Notes under the pieces: model-generated
The model's input: the letters and a program-made list of their open reading frames with translations, nothing else
Databases searched by the model: none
Told to the model about the DNA's origin: nothing
Part shown: positions 53,073 through 61,504 of the stretch, piece by piece
Layout: the number at the start of each line of letters is the position of its first letter
Numbering within the stretch: the first letter of the stretch is position 1
Made by a program: the position numbers and the translations under genes
DNA from: Streptomyces sp. Ncost-T10-10d
GTDB lineage: Bacteria > Actinomycetota > Actinomycetes > Streptomycetales > Streptomycetaceae
Length of the DNA stretch: 64,000 nucleotides
NCBI RefSeq assembly: GCF_900091955.1
Contig: NZ_FMDF01000138.1
Span: 87,541 to 151,540, forward strand
Direction: 5' to 3'

Positions 53073-54002
53073 TCAGGGCAGCGTGGCAGCCAGCGCCGCG
53101 ACCGCCTGCCGCATCCGGTTCTCGTCGTCGCGAACGCTCCGGCTGAACTCCATGTGGAGGAAGGGGACACCGTCCGCAGCGGCGCGTCGCCCCTGTTCGT
53201 TGCTGCGCCCCTCCAGCGCGCAGCGACGCGACCACGCCCGGCAGACGTCGAATCCTTCCTGCCGCAGGGCGGTAGCCGTGCGACGGGCCGCCGTACGGCC
53301 CTGGTCACCCTTGCCGGTGGACGCGATCACGTCGTAGCCCGGTTCGGTGGCGTCGGCGAAGCCGTGCACCTGCAGGCCCGGCAGCCGGCGTGCGACCAGT
53401 TCGTCGCACACCGCGTCGAATACGGTGTCGTTGCGGTGTGCCACGTCGGCCCGGTCTCCCTCCCCGGCGTTCCGGTGCGCGCCGGCCAGCACCAGCACCC
53501 CACCGGGCCTGGCACGCAGCACTCCGATGCCCAGCTGCTCGCTCCGCGCGTCGGCGACCGGATGCGGGACCTGGACCGACCAGCGGGCCGCGGCGCCGAG
53601 GTCGACATAGACCCGGCCCCAGCCCCGCCTGGCCTCCGCCGTACGGTCGGCGATCTCGGCGAAGCGGCGGCCGGTCCTGGTGTCGGTGAACGTACGGATA
53701 CCGAAGTCGACCTCGGCCAGGCGCCTCCCGGCCTCGGCGCGGTGGCCGTCCAGGAAGAGCCCGACGCCCTCGGCAACGGTACGGCGCTGCGCGCGCAGAG
53801 GCCGCTGATAGCTGCTGTGCTCCACCGTGCCCCTGGTGAAGTCGGTGATGCGCCGGCCCAGATCCTGACCGTCACGGGCAGCAGGGGAAGCCTGTCCGCG
53901 TCGGTCCTGGTCACCGGACGGAACGATGACCGCCACCAGAGCCCCGAGGGTGACCACCGTCACCACGGCAAGCGGCAGTACTGCCTTGATCGTTATCTTC
54001 AC
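53073..54002 (-). CDS. Exported protein of unknown function beside the capsule genes
   Basis: The 309-residue protein has an N-terminal signal or anchor (AVLPLAVVTVVTLGALVAVI). The mature part contains VPHPVADARSEQLGIGVLRA, VLVLAGAHRNAGEGDRADVA, HRNDTVFDAVCDEL, LQVHGFAD and VIASTGKG. The conserved His and Asp/Glu (HP..D..SE, GAHR, VHGFAD) look like a metal-dependent hydrolase, but I do not recognise the family. GTG start at 54002, just 23 bases from the divergent capA-like start. A role in polymer turnover is only suggested by position. Confidence 0.65.
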   Translation of the reverse strand: MKITIKAVLPLAVVTVVTLGALVAVIVPSGDQDRRGQASPAARDGQDLGRRITDFTRGTVEHSSYQRPLRAQRRTVAEGVGLFLDGHRAEAGRRLAEVDFGIRTFTDTRTGRRFAEIADRTAEARRGWGRVYVDLGAAARWSVQVPHPVADARSEQLGIGVLRARPGGVLVLAGAHRNAGEGDRADVAHRNDTVFDAVCDELVARRLPGLQVHGFADATEPGYDVIASTGKGDQGRTAARRTATALRQEGFDVCRAWSRRCALEGRSNEQGRRAAADGVPFLHMEFSRSVRDDENRMRQAVAALAATLP

Positions 54003-54025
54003 GGCAGGCCACGCGTCCTATTCAA

Positions 54026-55288
54026 GTGAAAATATTAAGGGTGCCGCCATTCCCTCACAGTTCCTTCGTAGGTCGCGCCACCGTGCTGGCGCTTCTCGTC
54101 GCCACCGCCGCAGGTTGTTCGCTTCCGGGCAGTGACAGCGGCGCCGACGCCGAGTCCGGCCCGTCTTTCACCGTCGCCGCAGCGGGCGACATCCTGATCC
54201 ACCCGCAGCTGACCGAGCAGGCCCGCAAGGATGCCGCGTCGGCCGGCGGCAAGGACGCCGGGAGCAGTGACACCGCTGCCGATGAGCTCGACTTCGGTGC
54301 GATCATGGCCGGGGTCAAGCCTGTGATCAGCAAGGCCGACCTGGCGATCTGTCACTTCGAGCCGGTCGTCGGCAAGCCTGAGGGGCCGTTCCAGAGCTAC
54401 CCGGATTTCCTGGTCCCGCCGCAGATCACCACGGCGATCAAGGGCGTCGGTTACGACACCTGCTCGACGGCGTCGAACCACACGCTCGACCACGGCGCCG
54501 AGGGCGTGAAGCGCACGCTCGACACGCTCGACAAGGCCGGTCTCAGGCACACCGGTTCGGCGCGCAGCGGCGAGGAGGCGGCCAAGCCGCTGATCATGGA
54601 TGTGAAGGGCGTGAAGGTCGCCCAGCTGTCGTACGCCTTCGGGTTCAACGGCCGGGAGATTCCGGCCGACAAGCCCTGGATCGTCAACCAGAACTCGTTC
54701 GACCGGATCGCCGCCGCCGAGAAGGCTGCCCGCAAGGCCGGCGCCGAGGTGGTGATCCTCAGCATCCACTGGGGACGTGAGCACCACCCGGATCCGAGCG
54801 CCCCACAGCTGAAGCTGGCCCGCAGGCTGGCGAAGGAGACCGGGATCAACCTGGTGATCGGCCACCACGCGCATGTGGTGCAGCCGATGGAGAAGGTCGA
54901 CGGTACCTGGGTCGCGTACGGCCTCGGCAACCAGCTGGCGCGGCACGACGTGCCCTCCGGACTGACCGAGGAAGGTGTCATCGGCTGGTTCGAGTTCCAC
55001 AAGCGGGGCGACACGTGGGACGTGGACGCCCGCTACGTACCGACGCTCGTCACCATCCCGCCGGACGTCGACGAGAGCGACCCGGATTCCGCCGACGCGG
55101 CCGAGGCGCCCGGCGCGGTGAAGGACCACCGGCTGCTGAATCTCGCCGAATCCCTGCGCAGCGGCAAGGACCTGTCACATGAGGAGCGGGCCAGATACCA
55201 GCTGGCCTTTGAACGTACCCAGGGCACGATGCTCAACCGGGGTGCTGCCAAGGACGGTCTGAAGCCGCTGGTGGATCTTCCTGACTGA
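54026..55288 (+). CDS. capA: CapA-family lipoprotein (poly-gamma-glutamate capsule)
   Basis: The 420-residue protein has a lipoprotein signal (VLALLVATAAGC, Cys31) and a CapA metallophosphatase-like domain: AAGDILIHPQL, CHFEPVVGKPEGPF, ASNHTLDHG, ILSIHWGREH, VIGHHAHVVQPME, WVAYGLGNQL. CapA/PgsA takes part in polymer export and anchoring. The GTG at 54026 has no good ribosome site; the fourth codon is TTA (54035), so translation would need the bldA tRNA. The start could lie further in (GTG 54041), downstream of that codon. Confidence 0.85.
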   Translation: MKILRVPPFPHSSFVGRATVLALLVATAAGCSLPGSDSGADAESGPSFTVAAAGDILIHPQLTEQARKDAASAGGKDAGSSDTAADELDFGAIMAGVKPVISKADLAICHFEPVVGKPEGPFQSYPDFLVPPQITTAIKGVGYDTCSTASNHTLDHGAEGVKRTLDTLDKAGLRHTGSARSGEEAAKPLIMDVKGVKVAQLSYAFGFNGREIPADKPWIVNQNSFDRIAAAEKAARKAGAEVVILSIHWGREHHPDPSAPQLKLARRLAKETGINLVIGHHAHVVQPMEKVDGTWVAYGLGNQLARHDVPSGLTEEGVIGWFEFHKRGDTWDVDARYVPTLVTIPPDVDESDPDSADAAEAPGAVKDHRLLNLAESLRSGKDLSHEERARYQLAFERTQGTMLNRGAAKDGLKPLVDLPD

Positions 55289-55448
55289 TCCGCACCCACC
55301 CGCACGCCAACTTTCCACCGACCCGCGGCCGAACTGCAGTTGTCCCACGGTTGTCCATCGGATGACGTGCAGATGAAGCACGGCGAACCGGCATCCGAGC
55401 TCCGTCGCATCACGGTTCGGACTTCAAACGTGGCGTACGTCACACCGG

Positions 55449-55469
55449 CAACTCTCCGTGCAACTTTCC
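55449..55469 (+). promoter_or_regulatory. CAACTyTCC repeats upstream of the capsule operon
   Basis: CAACTCTCC (55449-55457) and CAACTTTCC (55461-55469) are spaced by 12 bases, with a third CAACTTTCC at 55308-55316. TAGTCG (55481) is a possible -10. They lie in the 274-base gap before the HAMP gene, in which I see nothing else. Candidate operator or alternative-sigma site. Confidence 0.35.
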
Positions 55470-55562
55470 GCCAAGCTTCCTAGTCGTGGAACTGGTCGCA
55501 CCACTCCATGACACGCATCGGTGCGGGCCGGAACTCGGGCCAGAACCTGAAAGGCAACACTC

Positions 55563-57860
55563 ATGGCCGCTTCGTCGGTGAAACGGCGGCACAAGGTCAG
55601 ACGCCGGGCCGACATGTCGCTGTTGGGCGGCATCCGTCCACCCATTGCGGTCCTCTCGGCCCTGCTGCTCTCCCTCGCGGGCATCACCGCCCTCGGCCTG
55701 GGCAGAGCCGGTCAGGACCCTGTACCCGCGGCCGTGCTGACGTCACAGCAGCACTTCGCCGAGGACGGTGCCGTCGCCATGCGCGCCTCGATCGACGAGA
55801 GCGCCACCGACCTGACCCGTACCGCCGGGCTCTTCAACGCCGGGGAGCCGGTCTCGCCGGACGCCGTCCTCGACAAGATCGGCAGTGTCTACCAGAAATG
55901 GATGGGCACCGCCGTCGTGGAGATCAAGTCCGGTCGGATGCTCGCCGCCCGCGGTGAGAACGTGCCCGTCACCGCCGTCGATACGAGCAAGCTCGCCGAG
56001 AAGGACGGGCTCAGCCCGCGCATGGTGCGGCTGCAGAACGGCGAGACCCGGCTGCTCGCCTTCGCCCTGCTCTCCTGGCCGGACCGGCCGCAGCAGTTGC
56101 TGATCGCTTCGAGCAGTCTGCGCTTCCCGGGCATCAGCCTCGGGCAGTTCCGCTCCATCGCCGTCATCGACAGCGAGGGGCGCATCCTCAGCAGCGACGG
56201 CATTCCGGAACCCGAGCAGGTGCTCACCGATCTTCAGCGCGAAGGCGTCAAGCGCTCCAACAAGCAGCTGAAAGCTTTCTCCAAGATCGCTGCCGTCAAG
56301 TCGGCGGAGCATCCGCTCAAGGCGAAGGAGCCCGGTTCCGGCGGCTTCCTCGGGGTCAGCGGCAGTCTGCTCGGCGACTCCTTCGAGGGCGACCGTTCCA
56401 TCGCCGGATATGCCACGCTCACCGGCCCGGAGCCCGGCGAAGGGACTGTCGCGACCGCGCTCGGCCTGACCGTCGTCTCCATGGTCGATGTCGCGGTGGA
56501 CCCCACCAAGGTCGCCGGGCCGTTCTTCGGCCTGCTCGCCGCGGCCGCGCTGCTGCTGATCGGCGCCCTCGCGGTCGCCCTGCTGCTCGGTACGGTCCAG
56601 CGACCGCTGCTGAAACTCTTCCTGGAGAGCCGTCGGCTCACCCGCGGCGATCTGACCCGCCCCGTCACCGTCCCGAGGTACGGCGAGGCCGCGCGGATCG
56701 GGCAGGCCCTGGAACGGCTCCGCCGCCAGCTCCTCGGCGAACCGGCCGGCGCCACCGACGCGTCCTCCGGCACGTCGCGCCGCCGCCGTGTCGGCACCCG
56801 CGGCCTCGTCGTGGTCTGCGGTGTCCTGCTCCTCGCCTGGTCGGCGCCGATGCTGCTGCTCTTCAACCGCGCCGACTCGACCGTCGCCGTACCGGAACAG
56901 ATCATCAGCGACCAGCGCGAGCGCACCGACACGCTCTCCGACCGGGTGCGCCGCGCGCTCAACGAGGGCCACGCCGACCTGGTCTCCGTCTCCGCGCTGA
57001 TCGGCAACCGGACCAGCCCCGACGACATGAAGAAGGTCCTGGAGCGCACCCGCACCGAGCACGTGCGCTACCGGTCGCTGTACGTACGCTCCGCCGAGGG
57101 CACCGTCCTCGCCCGGGCCGGCGAGTCCCCGCACAGCCTGCCCGTGAGCGGGAGCGGCGACGACAAGCTGTCCGCGCAGTCGATCAGCGTCCTCAACGAG
57201 TCGGGCAAGGAGCCCGTCATCGCCGGATACGCCGAGATCCCGGGCCGCGACGGAGCCGCCGTGATCGGTGAGTTCCGGATCGACTTCATCAACTCGCTGC
57301 TCAAGCGCCCCGGCCTCGGCCAGATCCGGGTCATCGACGACGAAGGCCGGGTCCTCGGCGGCAACACCGGCTACCTCGCCTTCCAGAGCCTTCCGAAGCG
57401 GCTCGACGAACTGGCGACCGGCACCAACCAGAAGACCGGCCTCAGCGCCCGCGCCAGCGGTGTCATGTACCGCGACGGAGACGGGGTCCAGGTCGCCGGA
57501 GCCGCACCGTTCGTCGGCGGCGGGGCAGCGAAGAAGCTCGGCTGGACGGTGGTCAGCTGGCAGCCCGCCGCGGGTCTCGCGATCCCCGAGTACAGCCTGC
57601 AGAACCGCACCGTCCTGGCCGGACTGCTCGGCGTCACCGCTGCCGCCGCTTGCCTCGGCTGGCTGCACATCGTCGTCGTACGGCCGCTGCGCGAACTGGC
57701 CGGCAAGGCCGAGGCGCTCGCCGACGGCGATCGGCGCACCGTGCTCTTCCCGCACCACCACGACGAGGTCGGCGCGGTCACGCGAAGTCTCGAACTCGTC
57801 CGGCAGCAGCTCCAGGAGCAGCGCAGACGCGACGGCGCTCCCCTCGCCGGAAGGAACTGA
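55563..57860 (+). CDS. Double-HAMP membrane sensor-like protein of the capsule operon
   Basis: The 765 residues consist of two similar halves. Each has a membrane span (PPIAVLSALLLSLAGITAL; GLVVVCGVLLLAWSAPMLLL), an extracytoplasmic cache-like domain (IAVIDSEGRILSS; IRVIDDEGRVLGG), a second span (FFGLLAAAALLLIGALAV; TVLAGLLGVTAAAACLGW) and a HAMP segment (VQRPLLKLFLESRRLTRGDL; VVRPLRELAGKAEALADGD). No kinase, cyclase or methyl-accepting domain follows. It starts the run of genes leading into capB, 6 bases apart, and may sense envelope state for polymer synthesis; that is inference. Confidence 0.8.
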   Translation: MAASSVKRRHKVRRRADMSLLGGIRPPIAVLSALLLSLAGITALGLGRAGQDPVPAAVLTSQQHFAEDGAVAMRASIDESATDLTRTAGLFNAGEPVSPDAVLDKIGSVYQKWMGTAVVEIKSGRMLAARGENVPVTAVDTSKLAEKDGLSPRMVRLQNGETRLLAFALLSWPDRPQQLLIASSSLRFPGISLGQFRSIAVIDSEGRILSSDGIPEPEQVLTDLQREGVKRSNKQLKAFSKIAAVKSAEHPLKAKEPGSGGFLGVSGSLLGDSFEGDRSIAGYATLTGPEPGEGTVATALGLTVVSMVDVAVDPTKVAGPFFGLLAAAALLLIGALAVALLLGTVQRPLLKLFLESRRLTRGDLTRPVTVPRYGEAARIGQALERLRRQLLGEPAGATDASSGTSRRRRVGTRGLVVVCGVLLLAWSAPMLLLFNRADSTVAVPEQIISDQRERTDTLSDRVRRALNEGHADLVSVSALIGNRTSPDDMKKVLERTRTEHVRYRSLYVRSAEGTVLARAGESPHSLPVSGSGDDKLSAQSISVLNESGKEPVIAGYAEIPGRDGAAVIGEFRIDFINSLLKRPGLGQIRVIDDEGRVLGGNTGYLAFQSLPKRLDELATGTNQKTGLSARASGVMYRDGDGVQVAGAAPFVGGGAAKKLGWTVVSWQPAAGLAIPEYSLQNRTVLAGLLGVTAAAACLGWLHIVVVRPLRELAGKAEALADGDRRTVLFPHHHDEVGAVTRSLELVRQQLQEQRRRDGAPLAGRN

Positions 57861-57866
57861 TCGGCC

Positions 57867-59519
57867 TTGCTCTTCCTCTACACCGTGCTCGTGGTGTGCT
57901 GCGCGATCCTGCTGATCGCGGGAATCGTCGAGCAGCGCCGCCATTTCAGCAATCTGGAGCGGATCCCGACCCGCGTACTGATCAACGGCATCCGCGGCAA
58001 GAGTTCCATCACCCGGCTCTGCGCCGGCGCACTGCGCGGCGGTGACCTCGTCACCGTCGCCAAGACGACCGGCACCGCGGCCCGCTTCATCCACCCGGAC
58101 GCCACCGAGGAGCCGGTCTACCGCAAGTTCGGCATCGCCAACGTGGTGGAGCAGATCGGCATCGTGCGACGGGCCGCCTCGTACAACCCGGACGCGCTCG
58201 TCATCGAATGCATGGCCGTCATGCCGGCGCTCCAGGAGATCAACCAGTCGAAGCTGATCCGTTCGACGATCGGCGTGCTCTGCAACGTACGCGAGGACCA
58301 TCTGGCCGAAATGGGCCCGACCCTCGACGACGTGGCCCGCTCGCTGTGCCGCTCCATGCCGGAGGGCGGCATCTGTGTCACCGCCGAGCAGGACCGCTTC
58401 GACATCCTCCAGGAGGAGGCGGACGCCCGGGATTGCAAGCTGATCTACGCGGACCCGGAGACCGTCAGCGACGAGGAGCTGCGCGGGTTCAGCTGGTTCA
58501 CCTTCAAGGAGAACGTGGCAATCGCGCTGACCGTCGCCGAACTCCTCGGCGTCGACCGGGAGACCGCGCTCCAGGGCATGTACGACGCCCCGCCGGACCC
58601 GGGTGTCCTCTCCGTCGAGCGGTACCGCACCCACGACGACAAGCGGCTGCGGTTCGCGAACGTCTTCGCGGCCAATGACCCCGAGTCGACGCTGATGAAC
58701 ATCAACCAGCTGCTCGACCTGGGTGCGATCAGCCGGCCGCTGAACGTCGTCATCAACTGCCGCCCCGACCGGGTCGAGCGCAACGGGCAGATGGGCCAGA
58801 TCATCCCCGACCTCCAGCCGGAGAAGGTCTTCGTCATCGGGCACCCGGCGAAGAGCGCCATCGACGCGATCCCCGCCCAGTGGCGGCACACGGCGGTCGA
58901 CCTGGGCGGTGACAAGCGCGACCCGGAGGAATTCATGCGGCAGCTGCTCGACCAGCTCGGCCCGGAGTCCTCGCTCGTCGCGATCGGCAACATTCACGGA
59001 CAGGGCGAACTTCTGCTGGAACAGCTGGCCGAACTGCCCGCGGACGAGACGCCGGACGACATGCCGGACAACACGCCGGACGAGCCGGACGAGCCGGACG
59101 CGAGGGACGCGCACAACGGCGTGCGCGGCGAGGCACGTGCCGAACGACACGACGACGGACCGCCCACCGCGGCCGTTCCCGTGATCCCGGCCCAGCCCCA
59201 GCCCCAGCGCCGAGCGCCCGCCCCCGAACCCGGCCACGTGCGGCACGACGAGACGCTCGCGCTCCCGCGGTACACACCGCGCCTCGACCCGTTCGCGCCG
59301 TACCCCGAGGCGTACGAGACCCGCTACCAGCAGCACCGACCGGCTGTACGCCCCCGGCAGCCCCAGCCGGGACAGCGGACGCAGCAGCCCCGGCCGACGT
59401 CCGAGACACCGCCACAGAGCCCGGCGCAGCCGCCCGCAGAGCCTTATGTACGCGGTCCGTTCGAGCCGGTTCGGCCGCCCGCCCCGGCCCAGCAGCAGAA
59501 CCCAGGAGAACCCCGTTGA
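57867..59519 (+). CDS. capB: Poly-gamma-glutamate synthase subunit PgsB/CapB, extended C-terminus
   Basis: The 550-residue protein is a Mur-ligase-like amide ligase with an N-terminal membrane span. Matches to PgsB: NGIRGKSS (40-47, ATP site), KTTGTAARF, ECMAVMP, NVREDHLAEMGPT, APPDPGVLSVE, ANDPESTLMNI, NCRPDRVERN, IGNIHGQGELL. It joins glutamate units to the growing chain using ATP. The core ends near residue 395; the remaining ~155 residues are Pro/Glu/Gln-rich, with TPDDMPDNTPDEPDEP, and absent from typical PgsB. TTG start after GGAAGGA. Confidence 0.88.
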   Translation: MLFLYTVLVVCCAILLIAGIVEQRRHFSNLERIPTRVLINGIRGKSSITRLCAGALRGGDLVTVAKTTGTAARFIHPDATEEPVYRKFGIANVVEQIGIVRRAASYNPDALVIECMAVMPALQEINQSKLIRSTIGVLCNVREDHLAEMGPTLDDVARSLCRSMPEGGICVTAEQDRFDILQEEADARDCKLIYADPETVSDEELRGFSWFTFKENVAIALTVAELLGVDRETALQGMYDAPPDPGVLSVERYRTHDDKRLRFANVFAANDPESTLMNINQLLDLGAISRPLNVVINCRPDRVERNGQMGQIIPDLQPEKVFVIGHPAKSAIDAIPAQWRHTAVDLGGDKRDPEEFMRQLLDQLGPESSLVAIGNIHGQGELLLEQLAELPADETPDDMPDNTPDEPDEPDARDAHNGVRGEARAERHDDGPPTAAVPVIPAQPQPQRRAPAPEPGHVRHDETLALPRYTPRLDPFAPYPEAYETRYQQHRPAVRPRQPQPGQRTQQPRPTSETPPQSPAQPPAEPYVRGPFEPVRPPAPAQQQNPGEPR

Positions 59520-59998
59520 TCCCCTCCGTCCTCACCCCTGAGATAGCCGCGATCGGTATCGCCCTGGGGCTGATGTTCTCGCTGGTCTGCTATCTGACGA
59601 CCAACCTCTCACCCGGCGGCATGATCACCCCGGGCTGGCTGGCCCTCACCCTCGTCGAGGACCTGCAGCGCGCGGCCATGGTGGTCGGCGTCACCGTGCT
59701 GACGTACGTTGCCGTCCTCGGCCTCCAGCGCGTCGTCATCCTCTACGGCAAGCGGCTGTTCTCCACCGTCGTACTCACCGGCGTCGTCTTCCAGGCGACG
59801 CTCATGATCGTGCTGTCGCTCGAGTTCCCGCTGATGTACACCAACCAGACACTCGGCTTCATCGTCCCCGGCCTGATCGCCTATCAGCTCGTCCGCCAGC
59901 CCAAGGGCGCGACGCTGCTCGCGACCGGCACGGTGACGCTGATGGCGTACGTCGTACTCACCGCCGGAATCCTGCTCGGTGCCCTGCCCACCGTCTGA
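59516..59998 (+). CDS. capC: Poly-gamma-glutamate synthase subunit PgsC/CapC
   Basis: The 160-residue, highly hydrophobic protein (about five spans) has the PgsC signatures LTTNLSPGGMITPGWLAL near residue 27 and LGFIVPGLIAYQLVRQ. It forms the membrane part of the synthase with PgsB. The TTG start is inside the capB stop (TTGA, 59516-59519), with AGGAGA 6 bases upstream. Confidence 0.88.
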   Translation: MIPSVLTPEIAAIGIALGLMFSLVCYLTTNLSPGGMITPGWLALTLVEDLQRAAMVVGVTVLTYVAVLGLQRVVILYGKRLFSTVVLTGVVFQATLMIVLSLEFPLMYTNQTLGFIVPGLIAYQLVRQPKGATLLATGTVTLMAYVVLTAGILLGALPTV

Positions 59999-60042
59999 CC
60001 CACCGACACCGCTCGACCCACCCACCCGGAGCTGACCGACTC

Positions 60043-61125
60043 ATGAGTGCCAAGACCAAGCGCGGCCCCCGCCCGGTGCTGCATGCCGTCACGGTGATCA
60101 GCCTGCTTGCGGGCAGCGCCTACCTCACCGTCGAACTGCGCAAGGACGAACAGGCCAAGGCCCCTGCCGTACAGGCCGTCACCGACAACCCGGCACTGCG
60201 GTCCTCCGGCGCCGGTCTCAAGAACGGCGAACAGAGCTGGGAACGACTGCAGAACCCGGCCCGCACCCTGCTGCGCGGGAGCAACGGCGAGATCCTCGCC
60301 AGCTTCACCGACGGCGCCCGCACCGCCACGCTCACCGGCCCCAGCCGAACGTTCACCGAACCCGCCTACACCAAGTCCCGGGTCGTCACCGAGGACTGGG
60401 TGCGGCTCATGCCGTACCAGTGGAAGAAGGGCTCCGAGAAGGAGAAGTGGTTCAAGGACTGGTTCAAGGAGTTCTTCGGCAGCGAGGAGGACGACCTCTT
60501 CGCGACGGCCTTCCAATACGTCGACCAGGCCCCGGTCAAGAAGGACGACGAGGGGGTCCCGTACGCCGGGGACGCCAACTTCGGTCCGATCAACCCGAAC
60601 GGCAGCCCGGGCAACGACTACCGGCTGGAGGAGTCCGACTTCTTCGACTACCTCGGCATCCCGTACACGTTCCGCAACGGCACCACGATGCAGCCGCGCC
60701 CGGAGCGCGCCCGCTCGATGGACTGCTCCGGCTTCATCCGTACGGTCTTCGGCTACCGCGCCCGCTATCCGCTCATGGCCACCGACACCCTCGGCGACGG
60801 ACTGCCGCGCACCGCCAACGGCATGGCCCGCTCGAACCGCGGCACGGACGTCATCGAGCTCAAGGGCATCGCCCCCACGGACCGGCCGAAGAGCATCGAC
60901 GTGCTGCAACCGGGCGACCTGGTCTTCTTCAAACTCGACCAGCGCACCAAGCAGCGCCTCGACCACGTCGGCATGTACATGGGGCACGACACCGACGGAC
61001 ACAAGATCTTCGTGTCCAGCCGCGAAGAGGTCAACGGACCGACCATCGGAGACAAGGGCGGCACGTCCCGGCTGGACGGGAACGGGTACTACGCCTCCAC
61101 GCTGCGCAGTGCCAAACGTCTGTGA
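60043..61125 (+). CDS. NlpC/P60 family exported hydrolase of the capsule operon
   Basis: The 360-residue protein has an N-terminal anchor (PVLHAVTVISLLAGSAYLTV) and a C-terminal NlpC/P60 domain with Cys228 in SMDCSGFIRTVFGY and His308 in RLDHVGMYMG. Between them is a charged region with WFKDWFKEFFGSEEDDLF. NlpC/P60 enzymes cut gamma-glutamyl bonds in peptidoglycan, and PgdS-type members cut poly-gamma-glutamate; either would suit this operon. 44 bases after capC. Confidence 0.85.
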   Translation: MSAKTKRGPRPVLHAVTVISLLAGSAYLTVELRKDEQAKAPAVQAVTDNPALRSSGAGLKNGEQSWERLQNPARTLLRGSNGEILASFTDGARTATLTGPSRTFTEPAYTKSRVVTEDWVRLMPYQWKKGSEKEKWFKDWFKEFFGSEEDDLFATAFQYVDQAPVKKDDEGVPYAGDANFGPINPNGSPGNDYRLEESDFFDYLGIPYTFRNGTTMQPRPERARSMDCSGFIRTVFGYRARYPLMATDTLGDGLPRTANGMARSNRGTDVIELKGIAPTDRPKSIDVLQPGDLVFFKLDQRTKQRLDHVGMYMGHDTDGHKIFVSSREEVNGPTIGDKGGTSRLDGNGYYASTLRSAKRL

Positions 61126-61402
61126 CGTGAGAGCGTGCCGGACCGATGGAGTCGCGACCCGCGTACGTGTCGTCGTCGGGACGGCGGACGGTCACGGTGG
61201 GCGGCCGGCCTTGCGGGCAGTGGTGGACGGGCCGAGCACCTCGGTGTCGCCTTCTGCGAGGCCATCGAGGTGTACAGCGGCCTGGAGGGCAACCTGAGCT
61301 GATCACGCGCCCCCGGCCCGCCAGGGACGTCGTGCGGTTGCCGGACGGGTCGCAGCCGACGGGGTGCGGTGGCTTCGGGGGCGGGCCGGTCCGGGTGGGT
61401 GC

Positions 61403-61435
61403 GGGGCTCTGTCCTCGATCTCCGGAGGGGCTCGA
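61403..61435 (+). repeat. Dispersed GC-rich repeat, copy 3 (degenerate)
   Basis: GGGGCTCTGTCCTCGATC followed by TCCGGAGGGGCTCGA, related to 36518-36549. The 379-base gap 61126-61504 otherwise contains only a short open tail (61234-61287, ending VAFCEAIEVYSGLEGNLS) that may be gene debris. Confidence 0.5.
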
Positions 61436-61504
61436 TTTCTGCCGCTCCGTTCACCTTCTGGGACGATGCGAAGAAGAGGGGCGGGCGACCAGGAAGGGAA
61501 CGGT

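Noticed and set aside
61146..61300. A short open tail ending VAFCEAIEVYSGLEGNLS.
   Set aside because: Looks protein-like but has no start, no ribosome site and no recognisable family; mentioned only as possible gene debris.
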